Shown: positions 22,791 through 31,701 of the stretch, piece after piece
Numbering within the stretch: the first letter of the stretch is position 1
How the letters are laid out: the number at the start of each line of letters is the position of its first letter
Source of the DNA: Microthrixaceae bacterium
Lineage (GTDB): Bacteria > Actinomycetota > Acidimicrobiia > Acidimicrobiales > Microtrichaceae
Assembly (NCBI GenBank): GCA_023957995.1
Contig: JAMLGK010000001.1
Span: 1-64,000 of the forward strand
DNA: 64,000 bases
Direction: 5' to 3'
Program-made: the position numbers and the translations under genes
The notes under the pieces: model-generated
Databases searched by the model: none
What the model saw: the letters and a program-made list of their open reading frames with translations, nothing else
Told to the model about the DNA's origin: nothing

Positions 22791-24382
22791 GGGTTGGGAT
22801 CGAGGGCGGCATCCACCGGTCCCGCACCGGGTTCCGGTCCGGACACCCCTGTGCTGGTATCCAACTCCTCGTATTCCTTCGCAGCATGCGACGGTAGGTA
22901 GAGGCCTGCGACCAGAGCGCCAACCCCGGCGGCGATCGCCGCAACCAACGCGCCCGAGTGCATGCCCGACACGAACGCCGAGCGGGCGATCTCTGCGAGC
23001 TGGGTGCCCTGGGGGCCGAGCTGTTGGGCCAGCTGCAGTGCTCCACCGAGGCTCTCGCTCGCAGCATCGATCGCTGCAGCGGGAGCGGGGGAGCCGCTGA
23101 GTGCATCGATGACCTTCGTGCCGTACACGCTCGAGAGCACGCTGCCGATGATCGCCACTCCCAGGGTGCCGCCCACCTGGCGGGTGGTGTCGTTCATGGC
23201 GGATCCGACTCCGGCCTTGGAGAGCGGCAGCGAACCCATGATCGACTCGGTGGCCGGTGCCATCGTGAGTCCCATGCCGACCGCCAGCAGCATCATGCGC
23301 CAGACGATCGATCCGTAGTCGCTCTCGGGGGTCAACTGCATCTGCAGCAGCATGCTGATGGCCACCAGGCTGAGCCCGGAGGTGACCACGATCTTGGTGC
23401 CGAGGCGCTCGACGATCCGGGCCGAGGTGGGCGCCGTGATCATCATGGCCAGGGCGAAGGGCAGCATGGCAAGCCCTGCACCGGAGGGGCTGTAGTCGAG
23501 TACGAACTGGAGGTACTGCGTGAGCAGGAAGCTGTAACCGAACATCGCGAAGAACACCAACGACACCGCCACGCTCGCTGCGGTGAATCGTGGGTTGCTG
23601 AAGAAGGAGATGTCCAGCATCGGGTGATCGGTGTGGAGCTCGCGGACGGCGAACAGAAGAAAGGCGACGATGGCCACACCGAAGGCCGCGAGGATGCTCC
23701 AGTGGGTCCAACCCTCCGCTGGTGCCTCGATCAGGCCGTAGACCAAGGTGCTGAGAGCCACGATCGACAGGAGAGCTCCGGGCACGTCCACCTTGGCGTG
23801 TGTCGGATCCTTGGAGGTGGGGACGAGGAAGAAGCCCGCGACGAGGGCGAGCAGCACGATCGGCAGGTTGACGAGGAAGATCGCCTCCCAGCCGACATGG
23901 TCAACGAGGTATCCACCAGCGACCGGCCCGATGGCGACCCCGAGGCCCGCCACACCTGCCCAGACACCGATGGCCCGGCCACGCTCCTTGCCCTCGAAGA
24001 CGTTGGTGAGGATCGACAGCGTCGAGGGCATGATGAACGCTCCACCGATGCCCATGATCGAGCGGGTGGCGATCAGGTGCCAGGGGTCGGTTGCCAACGC
24101 TGACAGAGCCGATCCGGCAGCGAAGATCAGCAGGCCGACCTGCAGGGCGCCCTTGCGGCCGAAGCGGTCGCCGATGGTGCCCGCGGTCAGCAGCAGTCCG
24201 GCGAACACGAGGGTGTAGCCGTCGACTATCCACTGGAGCTGGCTGTTGGTGGCTCCGAGGTCCTTCACGAGCGTGGGCAGGGCCACGTTCAAGATCGTGT
24301 TGTCGAGAGTGATCACCATCAGGGAGAGGCAGAGGACCAACAGGGTCCACCACCTCCGACGGTGGATGGTTTCGGCGTCCAA
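22787..24382 (-). CDS. MFS multidrug exporter, DHA2 (EmrB/QacA) family
   Basis: A 531-residue proton-driven drug exporter with 14 predicted membrane spans. Signature segments: LDNTILNVALPTLVKDLG in span 1 (motif D), GDRFGRKGALQVG (motif A, near residue 75), and GIGGAFIMPSTLSIL with GPVAGGYLVDHVGW (motif C, near 150). TTG at 24382 is chosen because GGAGGA lies five bases before it and it leaves the normal 50-residue-or-shorter lead to span 1. The coupled TetR gene downstream probably controls it. The substrate cannot be read from the sequence. Confidence 0.93.
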   Translation of the reverse strand: MDAETIHRRRWWTLLVLCLSLMVITLDNTILNVALPTLVKDLGATNSQLQWIVDGYTLVFAGLLLTAGTIGDRFGRKGALQVGLLIFAAGSALSALATDPWHLIATRSIMGIGGAFIMPSTLSILTNVFEGKERGRAIGVWAGVAGLGVAIGPVAGGYLVDHVGWEAIFLVNLPIVLLALVAGFFLVPTSKDPTHAKVDVPGALLSIVALSTLVYGLIEAPAEGWTHWSILAAFGVAIVAFLLFAVRELHTDHPMLDISFFSNPRFTAASVAVSLVFFAMFGYSFLLTQYLQFVLDYSPSGAGLAMLPFALAMMITAPTSARIVERLGTKIVVTSGLSLVAISMLLQMQLTPESDYGSIVWRMMLLAVGMGLTMAPATESIMGSLPLSKAGVGSAMNDTTRQVGGTLGVAIIGSVLSSVYGTKVIDALSGSPAPAAAIDAASESLGGALQLAQQLGPQGTQLAEIARSAFVSGMHSGALVAAIAAGVGALVAGLYLPSHAAKEYEELDTSTGVSGPEPGAGPVDAALDPNP

Positions 24383-24601
24383 GGTGTTCCTCCGAACGTG
24401 CGGGCGGATGTGGGGGTGAGTGCGGGATCCCGGGGGAGTGGGTCCACCTCCGGTGGGCTCGCTCGGTCCGTCGTCAGTATTTCGTAGACGCCACCGTATC
24501 GCAATGATCCGAGCCCCGAAATGACCTGTGGCGTCGGTCATATCCGAGTGCGCAGGTGGTCTGGGGAGCACCAGTGCCGTCCTGCTACTGTCTCGGGACC
24601 C

Positions 24602-24678
24602 GGGCGTATAGCTCAGTTGGCTAGAGCGCTTCCTCGACACGGAAGAGGTCCACGGTTCAAGTCCGTGTACGCCCACCA
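24602..24678 (+). tRNA. tRNA-Val (GAC)
   Basis: The acceptor stem is GGGCGTA/TACGCCC, the anticodon stem CTTCC/GGAAG has loop TCGACAC (anticodon GAC), and the T arm contains GGTTCAAGT. Discriminator A and CCA are encoded (24676-24678). The decayed integrase fragment begins about 200 bp downstream, so this gene is the probable attachment site of a lost element. Confidence 0.95.
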
Positions 24679-24872
24679 CCGGAATCCCTTGCTATTGCAG
24701 GGGATTCGCTGCTGTCGGGCCCATCGGCAGATGACACGAGCACTGCTGTCTCGCGCGAATTCGCGCGAGTTCTGGAGCACTTGTCGGTTGCCCGCTCCAG
24801 TACGAGGGCATACGGGGCTGCCCGGTCCCGATCGTGGTCGTCACGGTGGTCACCGGACGCTCTGTCCTCGAA

Positions 24873-24989
24873 GGGTGCCGCAGCAGCATCTATCGAGTCC
24901 ATGACGGGGTCCTCGCCCCCGGGAAACGGATGCCCGGAGCGGTCGAACACTGTCGCGACCGATGAGTGCCCGGCCCACACCTGGACCAA
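24873..24989 (-). pseudogene. Tyrosine-recombinase (integrase) C-terminal remnant
   Basis: About 39 codons read like the last part of a phage-type integrase: VQVWAGHSSVATVFDRSGH, then a PFPG and an EDPVMDSIDAA segment. In live relatives the motif is AGHSS...DRYGHLFPG, where Tyr is the catalytic nucleophile. Here that Tyr is Ser and an in-frame stop (TGA) lies immediately before the fragment, so it cannot work. The upstream 300 residues are missing. It reads toward tRNA-Val, the usual orientation for a tRNA-integrated element. The identification rests on motif memory, not on a search. Confidence 0.6.
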
Positions 24990-25008
24990 TCAGGTGCCCT
25001 GCGCCGCC

Positions 25009-25182
25009 ATGGCCTTCCCCGGTGGTGCGCTGATCGCGTCACAGGCCGCCAAGCTCTGGCTCTGGCTGTCCTTCGTCGCCGAGTTCATCATGCTCGCCGC
25101 CGGGTTCGCGGTACGGCGGATCGACGGTGCCGGCACATACGCGAATGCATGGCGAATGCATGGATCGCTGGAACACAGGTGA
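25009..25182 (+). CDS. Possible 57-residue membrane peptide or gene fragment
   Basis: A short frame encoding a hydrophobic segment (KLWLWLSFVAEFIMLAAGFAV) then basic residues. Its third codon positions are strongly GC, unlike the surrounding 600 bp, so it may be genuine or a leftover of a longer gene. The rest of 24679-25280 shows no convincing gene. A GAATCCC/GGGATTC hairpin at 24682-24707 directly follows tRNA-Val. Confidence 0.25.
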   Translation: MAFPGGALIASQAAKLWLWLSFVAEFIMLAAGFAVRRIDGAGTYANAWRMHGSLEHR

Positions 25183-25280
25183 TCACGGTGCTGGTGGTGC
25201 CGCTCTTCACTTGCAGATGACCTTCGAATGGCCGGTCGGCTACTACCGCCTGGCCCCAGCGGCCGGGCATTCTGGTGTGT

Positions 25281-25877
25281 ATGGAGCGGGTCTTTCATCG
25301 CCGGAGTGCGACGCTTGTCGGGCGACTGAGCATGTTGCTCCTTGTGGGTGGCTACGCCGCTCTCCTGTCGTGGAGTCGCCCTAGGGGTTGGTGGGGGTGG
25401 GTCCTACTCGGGCTCGCCTTGTCAGTGTTCATCGGGATGGCCGTGAGGTGGATGCGATGGCGCGACGAGCGATGGGTGCTCACCTCAACCGAACTGCGCC
25501 GCGAGTCGCGCAGGCGAGTCGAGGTGTTGCCACTCGAGGAGATCTCTGAGGTCTCCTATGAACTTTCGGGTGCACGGATTCCACACCCGCCTCGTGGATT
25601 GTGGCTGAAGGTCGGACGCAAGATGTTCTACGTCGGTCATCGGTGGACCTGGCTGGCTGGAGAGTGGGATGACCTCGTTGTGGGGCTTGCTCCGTGGATG
25701 GTCCGTGCGCCGCGGATTGATCAACCAGCTCGACGCCTCTTGTCGTCCATCACCGGTTGCGTGGAGAGTCTGATTCCTGACGGACGGCCGATCACCGAAC
25801 AGATCCCGGTGAATCGACACCCGAACTGTCCCAACCCTGAGCTCTGTGACCCTCATCACCCGCTCCCGACTCAATAG
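25281..25877 (+). CDS. Hypothetical two-span membrane protein
   Basis: A 198-residue protein with two hydrophobic segments near the N-terminus (about 14-28 and 36-54) and a basic/aromatic soluble remainder. The pattern of two spans followed by strands (RWVLTSTELRRESRRRVEVLPLEEISEV) recalls bacterial PH-domain membrane proteins, but I cannot assign it. ATG at 25281 is preferred over GTG at 25275. Lower third-position GC than the core genes around it suggests accessory DNA. Confidence 0.6.
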   Translation: MERVFHRRSATLVGRLSMLLLVGGYAALLSWSRPRGWWGWVLLGLALSVFIGMAVRWMRWRDERWVLTSTELRRESRRRVEVLPLEEISEVSYELSGARIPHPPRGLWLKVGRKMFYVGHRWTWLAGEWDDLVVGLAPWMVRAPRIDQPARRLLSSITGCVESLIPDGRPITEQIPVNRHPNCPNPELCDPHHPLPTQ

Positions 25878-26042
25878 GTGCAAGCGCCGTCGTTGCCATC
25901 GTGTCTGTGAGAGCTCTGGGTGTGCGGGTCTGGTCGCCGCGGCTGCGACACCGGTGATTGCGATCCTCCTGGGGTTGAATCCGTCAAGAAATCTCTCTGG
26001 CGTTGACGGTGCTGAACGTCTGCGCTCGGTACTGTCAGCGAC

Positions 26043-26291
26043 ATGTCTGACTACGAGATCCCACCACCGGAACCCAAGGAGATCGACGAGAAGCTCTCCA
26101 TGGAGCTGCGCATCCTCGCCGACAATGCGGTGCTCAAGGGACACCCGTCAGGCGATGAGCGGTGTGACAACTGCCTGTACTACCTGGAGCCGACGGCAGA
26201 CCTGTCCTACTGCTGGCACTCGAAACTGCGGATTCTCGTGGGCGGTGACTGGTGGTGCCAGTGGTGGGAGGAGATAGGCGCCTACGACTGA
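26043..26291 (+). CDS. Small Cys-rich protein with HiPIP-like cysteine spacing
   Basis: An 82-residue protein. The second half reads CDNCLYY, then after 12 residues a third Cys, then after 14 residues a fourth in GDWWCQWW. The pattern C-x2-C-x12-C-x14-C, with aromatic residues by the last Cys and a Gly before it, is close to high-potential iron-sulfur proteins, which hold one 4Fe-4S cluster. No export signal is visible, whereas classic HiPIPs are periplasmic. A zinc site is the alternative. It stands alone between unrelated accessory genes; ATG at 26043 is the only sensible start. Confidence 0.6.
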   Translation: MSDYEIPPPEPKEIDEKLSMELRILADNAVLKGHPSGDERCDNCLYYLEPTADLSYCWHSKLRILVGGDWWCQWWEEIGAYD

Positions 26292-26327
26292 GCTGGTACC
26301 CGCGGCTCCCAACCCAGCTCCTACACC

Positions 26328-27113
26328 TCAGGGCGCCGGCACCACCTGCGCGCCCGGGTAGAACGAGGTCGGATGTCCGATCTGGTCGGTCACCTCGAAG
26401 TACGTGTAGTAGTTGCCGAGCACGGCATCGGTGCCGATGATGCAGTTCTCCCAGTGGAGTTCCATCGCGTTCGGGCCGACGAGGGTCGGTGCCACCTCTC
26501 CACATGGCCAGTACACCCGTGGTGGAGCATCCGGATCGAGCACATAGGACTCGTTGGCGAGCCCGATGCTGCGGGGTTCGAGTGTCAGGTGCTGGTCCGA
26601 GAGCCTCATCGTGATGCTGTAGGGCTCGCCGCGGACGATGGGATCCGGCGAGATCACGAGCGACTCGAGCACCGGAGGCTCCCGGTCCTCCGAGCCGCCG
26701 GTCAACTCGACGGTATGGATCTCGCGTGCCTCGTAGCTCGAACCCTGATGGCCCACGTGCACCTGGAGCGACCACTCCCCATTGGGTGAGAATTCGGCCA
26801 TGGTGCAGGTGTACTGCACGGTCACCACCTCAGCGGGGGTGATGGGCGGGTCGTCGCACTCGACGTGCTCATACGGTTTGGGTGCGTGTCCGTCGATCGC
26901 GTATCTCGGCTGGATGACGATCCGTGCCTCGTCCACGATCTCGTCATCTGTGGCGCTGACCCGAACGGTGAACGGCTCGCCGGCGACGACGGGGTGCGGT
27001 GTCACGACCACCTCGGTGATCTCCGGTGGTGTCGAACCAGGTGGAGGTGGGGGAAGGCAGGCGACCGCCGCCAACAACAGCACCACGATCGGCCCAAAGA
27101 ACAGACGCTTCAT
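26328..27113 (-). CDS. Putative lipoprotein with Ig-like beta domains
   Basis: A 261-residue exported protein. The signal peptide MKRLFFGPIVVLLLAAVAC ends at a lipobox with Cys at about 19, followed by a poly-Pro stretch. Two similar beta-rich regions start at about 38 (EITEVVVTPHPVVAGEPFTV) and about 155 (PPVLESLVISPDPIVRGEPYSI). They share the pattern V-x-P-x-P-[IV]-V-x-G-E-P, typical of repeated Ig-like domains. ATG at 27113 follows GGGGGG; an upstream TTG or GTG would only lengthen the signal. Role unknown, probably surface adhesion or structure. Confidence 0.75.
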   Translation of the reverse strand: MKRLFFGPIVVLLLAAVACLPPPPPGSTPPEITEVVVTPHPVVAGEPFTVRVSATDDEIVDEARIVIQPRYAIDGHAPKPYEHVECDDPPITPAEVVTVQYTCTMAEFSPNGEWSLQVHVGHQGSSYEAREIHTVELTGGSEDREPPVLESLVISPDPIVRGEPYSITMRLSDQHLTLEPRSIGLANESYVLDPDAPPRVYWPCGEVAPTLVGPNAMELHWENCIIGTDAVLGNYYTYFEVTDQIGHPTSFYPGAQVVPAP

Positions 27114-27185
27114 CACAGACCCCCCGGGAACACGCGCCACGCGTCTGGCCAGTCTGGCACAGCTGCTCCGACAGCGAACCGGTTC

Positions 27186-27902
27186 TCAGGCCACGCGATC
27201 GGCAAGCATGCTGGCCTCGAGCGGGTTCCGCCCGCCGACGCCTCCGGTGACCTCCAACGGTCGAAATCCGAAGAAACCACCGCCGGTTACGAAGGTATGG
27301 CCGGTGGGGTCCCTGACCGGGTCGAAGTGCTCGGCGACGGCCCGGCCGTGTGCGCCGTGGCGTACATAGTCGGCGGCCGCCTTGGAGTTCTCCCAGATCG
27401 TGAGCGTGGCGACGAGACGCTGCCCGAGGTTGGTCATCAGCGTGCCCCAAATTGCACCCGGTGCATCCAGGAACTGCGCCTCGAGGCCATTGTTCACACG
27501 GACGAACCCAAGGAGCGTCCGGAGGTATGCGGTGCCGATGGTGACGGCCACCGTGGGACCGGTGTAGCCCTTGGCGCGGTCGCCGGCTTCAGCGGTGAGA
27601 TCCTCGTCGAGACCCGGCCAGACACCCACAGCACGAATGAGTTGCATCTTCGCGGTCCACCCCGACGCGAGTGCCCGTCCGGTCGGATGATCCTGCAGGA
27701 ACCGGTCGATCGATCTCTCGTCCTCCCAGCAGGCGACCATGCACTCCCGGCTGAGTTGGGGACTCGGATAGGGCTTCTTGTTCGCCAGCGCGGCCGGCGC
27801 CGTGCGAGCACTGAGCAGCCCTGGGACCTGTCGTGGAGCAGGCGCCTTGCGCCGGAGGCTCTCGACGGTGGAGGACGTGGCTACGTGAGCACTGAAGATC
27901 AC
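27186..27902 (-). CDS. Spheroidene monooxygenase (CrtA)-like protein
   Basis: A 238-residue protein resembling the CrtA/dimeric alpha-beta-barrel family, whose best known member oxidises spheroidene. Recognisable parts are ACWEDERSIDRFLQDHP, GWTAKMQLIRAVGVWPGLD and the late TLTIWENSKAAADYVRHGAHGRAV, which recalls the closing F-S-x-W segment of CrtA. No carotenoid genes lie nearby, so the substrate is open. GTG at 27902 is chosen for GAGGG seven bases before it; upstream in-frame codons overlap the reductase gene. It follows that gene by 74 bp and may share its transcript. Confidence 0.6.
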   Translation of the reverse strand: MIFSAHVATSSTVESLRRKAPAPRQVPGLLSARTAPAALANKKPYPSPQLSRECMVACWEDERSIDRFLQDHPTGRALASGWTAKMQLIRAVGVWPGLDEDLTAEAGDRAKGYTGPTVAVTIGTAYLRTLLGFVRVNNGLEAQFLDAPGAIWGTLMTNLGQRLVATLTIWENSKAAADYVRHGAHGRAVAEHFDPVRDPTGHTFVTGGGFFGFRPLEVTGGVGGRNPLEASMLADRVA

Positions 27903-27976
27903 GGTCTGGCCCTCGATTCCGTGGTCGGATGTCCAACTGATCACAGTCTCGCAGATACGCGGATCTGGGGTGCCTT

Positions 27977-28798
27977 CTACAGCGTTGCGCCGGGGATGGA
28001 TGCCGGAGACCACCCGAGGATCCGTTCGGCGCGCGCTCCGGTGAACAGGAGATCCCTCGGACGTTGCAGTTCAGCTGGTGTATCCCCGGGCGAGACACGG
28101 CCCGGCGGCAGTCCCAACGCCTCGGCGACCCGCACGGCGATGTCGAAACGGCTCAGGCGCTCGGGCCCGGGAAGAAGCCAGATACCGGCTCGTTCGTGCG
28201 CCTGCAGGGCTGCGATGTCCCAGATCGCTTCGGCGAGTTCCTCGGCCCGGGCGGGCTGGCGGAACTCGTCACGGAACCAGACCGTGGAGTCCTCGCCCAC
28301 AGCGCTCTCGCGGATGCGGGCGGTGCCGCTGTCCGCGGGTTGCAACGAGATGATGAGCGGCAACCGCACCACGGCGTTGGTGGGCGAGGCGGACATGACG
28401 CAACGTTCGGCCTCCAGCTTCCAGCGCCCGTAGTCCGACACCGGATCTGGCTCGGAGTCCTCCGCCCGCGATTCACCATCGCCCGCGAACACCGCGTCGG
28501 TCGAGATGAACAGCAGCGTCGCACCGACCGATTCAGCACACTCGGCGACGTTGCGGGTGGCGCCGACGATCGAACGGTGGTCCTTCGCATACGCGGCGTG
28601 GATCACCATGGAGGGCCGGATCTGCTCCAGCAGTCGCTCCACGGCGGTTCGGTCCCGCAGATCGGCACGAGCTGAGGGAACGCCGTCGATGCTGCGGGAA
28701 TGTGATGCAGCGACCACCGGGGTGTTGCCGGGGCGCGTGCGGAGAATCCATGTGCCGAGGGTGCCCGCCGCCCCGGTGATCAGGCATGTGCGGTCCAC
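27977..28798 (-). CDS. NAD(P)-dependent reductase/epimerase, RmlD-like short-chain family
   Basis: A 273-residue extended short-chain dehydrogenase. The nucleotide-binding motif is TGAAGTLGTW near residue 8 and the catalytic Tyr-X3-Lys is in SDYGRWKLEAE near residue 124, with Ser/Thr in FISTDAVF before it. The overall layout matches dTDP-4-dehydrorhamnose reductase (RmlD), but no rmlABC genes are nearby, so the sugar role is not supported by context. Start is GTG at 28798. It appears to lead a two-gene unit with the CrtA-like gene. Confidence 0.8.
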   Translation of the reverse strand: MDRTCLITGAAGTLGTWILRTRPGNTPVVAASHSRSIDGVPSARADLRDRTAVERLLEQIRPSMVIHAAYAKDHRSIVGATRNVAECAESVGATLLFISTDAVFAGDGESRAEDSEPDPVSDYGRWKLEAERCVMSASPTNAVVRLPLIISLQPADSGTARIRESAVGEDSTVWFRDEFRQPARAEELAEAIWDIAALQAHERAGIWLLPGPERLSRFDIAVRVAEALGLPPGRVSPGDTPAELQRPRDLLFTGARAERILGWSPASIPGATL

Positions 28799-28920
28799 GA
28801 TGCAGAACCATATTGCGTGGGTTCACCGACAGCAGAGGGGCTTCGGCGTCGGAGGTGGCGGGGGCCCCGTTAGCCTGAACGTGTCCGCAGCCCCACCACT
28901 GCGATCAGGAGGTAGTCCGG

Positions 28921-29154
28921 ATGAGCGACCAACCCGACGCGAGAACCGCGGCGATTCGCAGGATCAAGGCGAAGCGGGACTTCAAGACCCATGTCGTGAT
29001 CTACGTGGTCGTGAACCTCATGTTGGTCGCGATCTGGGCGATCTCCGGCGCTGGGTTCTTCTGGCCGGTGTTCTCGATCGTGTTCTGGGCGGTGGGGCTC
29101 GTGTTCAACGGCTGGAGCGCCCGAATCCAGCCGATCCGATCCGCCGTGAGATAG
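28921..29154 (+). CDS. 2TM-domain small membrane protein
   Basis: A 77-residue protein of the 2TM-domain kind: a short basic N-terminus (ARTAAIRRIKAKRDFKTHVVIY) leads into two spans (about 25-43 and 47-66). The same module is fused to histidine kinases or stands alone in many actinobacteria. Function unknown. ATG at 28921 follows CAGGAGGTAGTCCGG, a good ribosome-binding site. Confidence 0.75.
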   Translation: MSDQPDARTAAIRRIKAKRDFKTHVVIYVVVNLMLVAIWAISGAGFFWPVFSIVFWAVGLVFNGWSARIQPIRSAVR

Positions 29155-29188
29155 CCCTGAGAACCCGTTCGGCACAGACCGACCGGGG

Positions 29189-31562
29189 TCAGGGCGCCGG
29201 GGTGTTGGAGTACTCGACGTACTCACGGCAGGGCTGACCCCGCAGGCCAGGGCACGGTGGGTACTCGGCCGGATAGCCCTCGATCGATTCGGTCATGGGA
29301 AGCACCAGCTTCGACGGGTGTTGCGGCCGAATGACCGACGTCGAACGTGGCGCCGTCCTGACCCTCGCGCAGGATGTAGCTCCAGCGGGCCGGTCCCCTC
29401 CGGGGGTGTGTACCGAGAGCCGAATGCGTGAACCCTTCCGCAGCACATGGGCGAACGGGAAGATCTCCACCGCGCCTCGGTGAACTCGCCCACCGGCATC
29501 GAGCTCCCGCGTCCTCCTGCGTAGCCGGTCTGCGCCGGCCAGAGCTCGTTGGCGTCGGGTCCGGGCTTGCGCATCGTGCCCCGGAGCACACCCGACTGGA
29601 TGTAGGTCTCCTTGCCATCGGGTCGGACCTCCGACAGCGTCACCCCGATGTCGGCCTCCTCGGTGCTGGAGCGGATCCAGAGATCGGCCGATGCCGGACC
29701 GGCGAGGGTCAGGTCCTCCTCCAGGGGAGGTGAGACGAACACCGCGGCAGATCCGTCGGGTTCCTGGTCCCAGCTGTAGCCGGGCAGAGCCAGGAAGGCA
29801 TCTCCGGTGTTGTCACCCTCGAGGGTGACCTTCTCGGCCAGCGACGCATCGAAGTCGTAGCGGGTGGCGGATTCGTCGCCGGCGGTCGGCTCGGTCTCGG
29901 TGAGAGTGCCATCCGGACCGAGGTAGAAGGGCAGCGCAGCCACATCGACCGGTGGCCACTGATCGAAGCGGAACTCCACGGTTCCGCCCGGGGCTCCGGC
30001 TGGTCGGGGTCGCCGCCGGATTCGAGGATCAGGCGTACTGGCTTCTCGGCCTCATATGCGGCGCGTGCTTCCTCGACGGTCGCGTACTCCGAGTAAGGGA
30101 CCGGCTCGAGGGCCAGTTCCGCTCCGAACACGTCGGCCATCAACACCGGTGCGAGCAGGTTCATCACAGCGGGCATGGTCGGCAACTGGTCCGCAACGTA
30201 GAGGTCGAGGAAGGCCTTCCACTCCGAGAGGTTCATCGGTGCGTAGCCGTCGGCGTGGGCACCGTTCCACAGGGTGAAGCGCACCACCGGTGCGTTCTCG
30301 AAGGCGTCCCAGAGGTGGCCGAAGCGGCCGCCGGTCTGTTCGTCCTGGAAGGCGCCGGTCAGGAACACGGGCACGTTGATGTCCTTGGCGAACAGCGTCG
30401 GGTTGTACCAGTCGCCGAGCTCCTTGGGGTAGTGATCGAAGCTGAGGGCCAGCTCGGTCACGTCGACGTTCTGGCCGCGCAGCTTCTGGTTCTGCTCGCA
30501 GATCGTGTCGCCCTCGTCGACGAGAGCCTGCTCCCAGCCCTGGCCGTAGGGCTCGGCCTTGGTCAGGACCTCGTCGGCCCAGGTGAGGGCGAATCCCTTG
30601 TTGAAGAGGCCACCCGGTGACAGGAGCCCGCGTACCGTGTCGTCCATCACCGACAACGGGGTTATCGCAGCGAGGCTCGGCGGTTGTGAACGGGCGACGA
30701 ACAGCTGGCTGATTCCGGGATAGGAAAGGCCGACCATGCCGACCTTGTTGTCGTGCACCCAGTCCTGCGCGGCGACGGTCTCGACCACGTCGTAGCCATC
30801 GAGGACCTGCAGGGGTTCGAAGTAGTCATAGGCGCCACCGGAGCAGCCCGTGCCGCGCACGTTGACCGACACCACTGCGTAGCCCATGGCGATCGCGATG
30901 ATCGACGAGGGTTGGGCCGGAGCATCGCAGAGGAACTCGAGGGTGGAGCAGAGCTCGTCCGCGTCGAGGCCGAGCTCTGCGAGCTTGTCGGCGTTGTCTT
31001 CGAGCAGGTTCGATCCGGGCTTCGCCGGGTCGTACCCGGAGTACTCGACCACGGTGGGATACGGGCCCTCATCGATCGGTCCGGGCAGATACACCGAGGC
31101 GGACAGCTGGGTGCCGTCGCGGGTCTCTATGTAGGTGTAGCCAGGTTCCAGGGTCTGGCCCTCGTAGAAGTCCTGTTCGGGCAGGGACTCCTCCTCGGTG
31201 GGGACGACGATGTCGCCACTGGCGACCTGGTCGTCGCCATCGGTGGTGGCCACTCGGTAGGTGCCGGGTTCCACCTCGCGGAAGATGAGCGCACCCTCGC
31301 TGTCGGTCTCGGAGGACTCGACCGCCTGGCCGCTCTGGTCGAACAGGGTGATCTCGGTGCCGGCCTCGGTTCCGGTGACGGTGACCTGCCCCATGCTGGG
31401 CCTGGTCTCGAAGGTGGCCTCGGCTGCGTCGTCACTCAGGAAGGCATCGCCTCCGGCCGAGCTACCGGAGTCGTCGGACCCGTCAGTGCAAGCACCTGCG
31501 ATGAGTGCAGTCGCCGCCAGGCACACCACGAGTGCGCGCAGGAGCTTGTTGTCTCGGGTCAT
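29189..31562 (-). pseudogene. Secreted CocE/NonD-type X-Pro peptidase or esterase, four frameshifts
   Basis: The first 525 codons read intact. They give a lipobox signal peptide (LIAGAC, Cys about 25), an N-terminal carboxypeptidase-regulatory-like beta domain and the alpha/beta-hydrolase domain with GLSYPGIS as nucleophile elbow. The remaining 260 codons (C-terminal jelly roll) can only be read by changing frame four times. Single bases appear lost in C or G runs at about 29990, 29470 and 29387, and one base is gained at about 29321 (plus-strand positions). The protein sense resumes each time, ending in CPGLRGQPCREYVEYSNTPAP. ATG at 31562 follows AAGGGGG. It could be a fresh pseudogene or a stretch of sequencing error. 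Confidence 0.8.
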
Positions 31563-31701
31563 TGCGTCCCCCTTGTTCATCGGCCCAAGTGAATCGAGTT
31601 CAGGTTGTCACCGCAAGTCGAGGCCACCACGGCAGACCGTCCTCGGACACCGGGTCGGGGCGCGTATGTTGTGCAGGAGCAACCGGACGGACCCACCAAC
31701 G

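Noticed and set aside
22791..23711. Long reverse-strand reading frame continuous with the TetR gene
   Set aside because: It is a shadow frame inside the multidrug exporter gene, which has 14 membrane spans and a good start; TetR similarity begins only at 22790.
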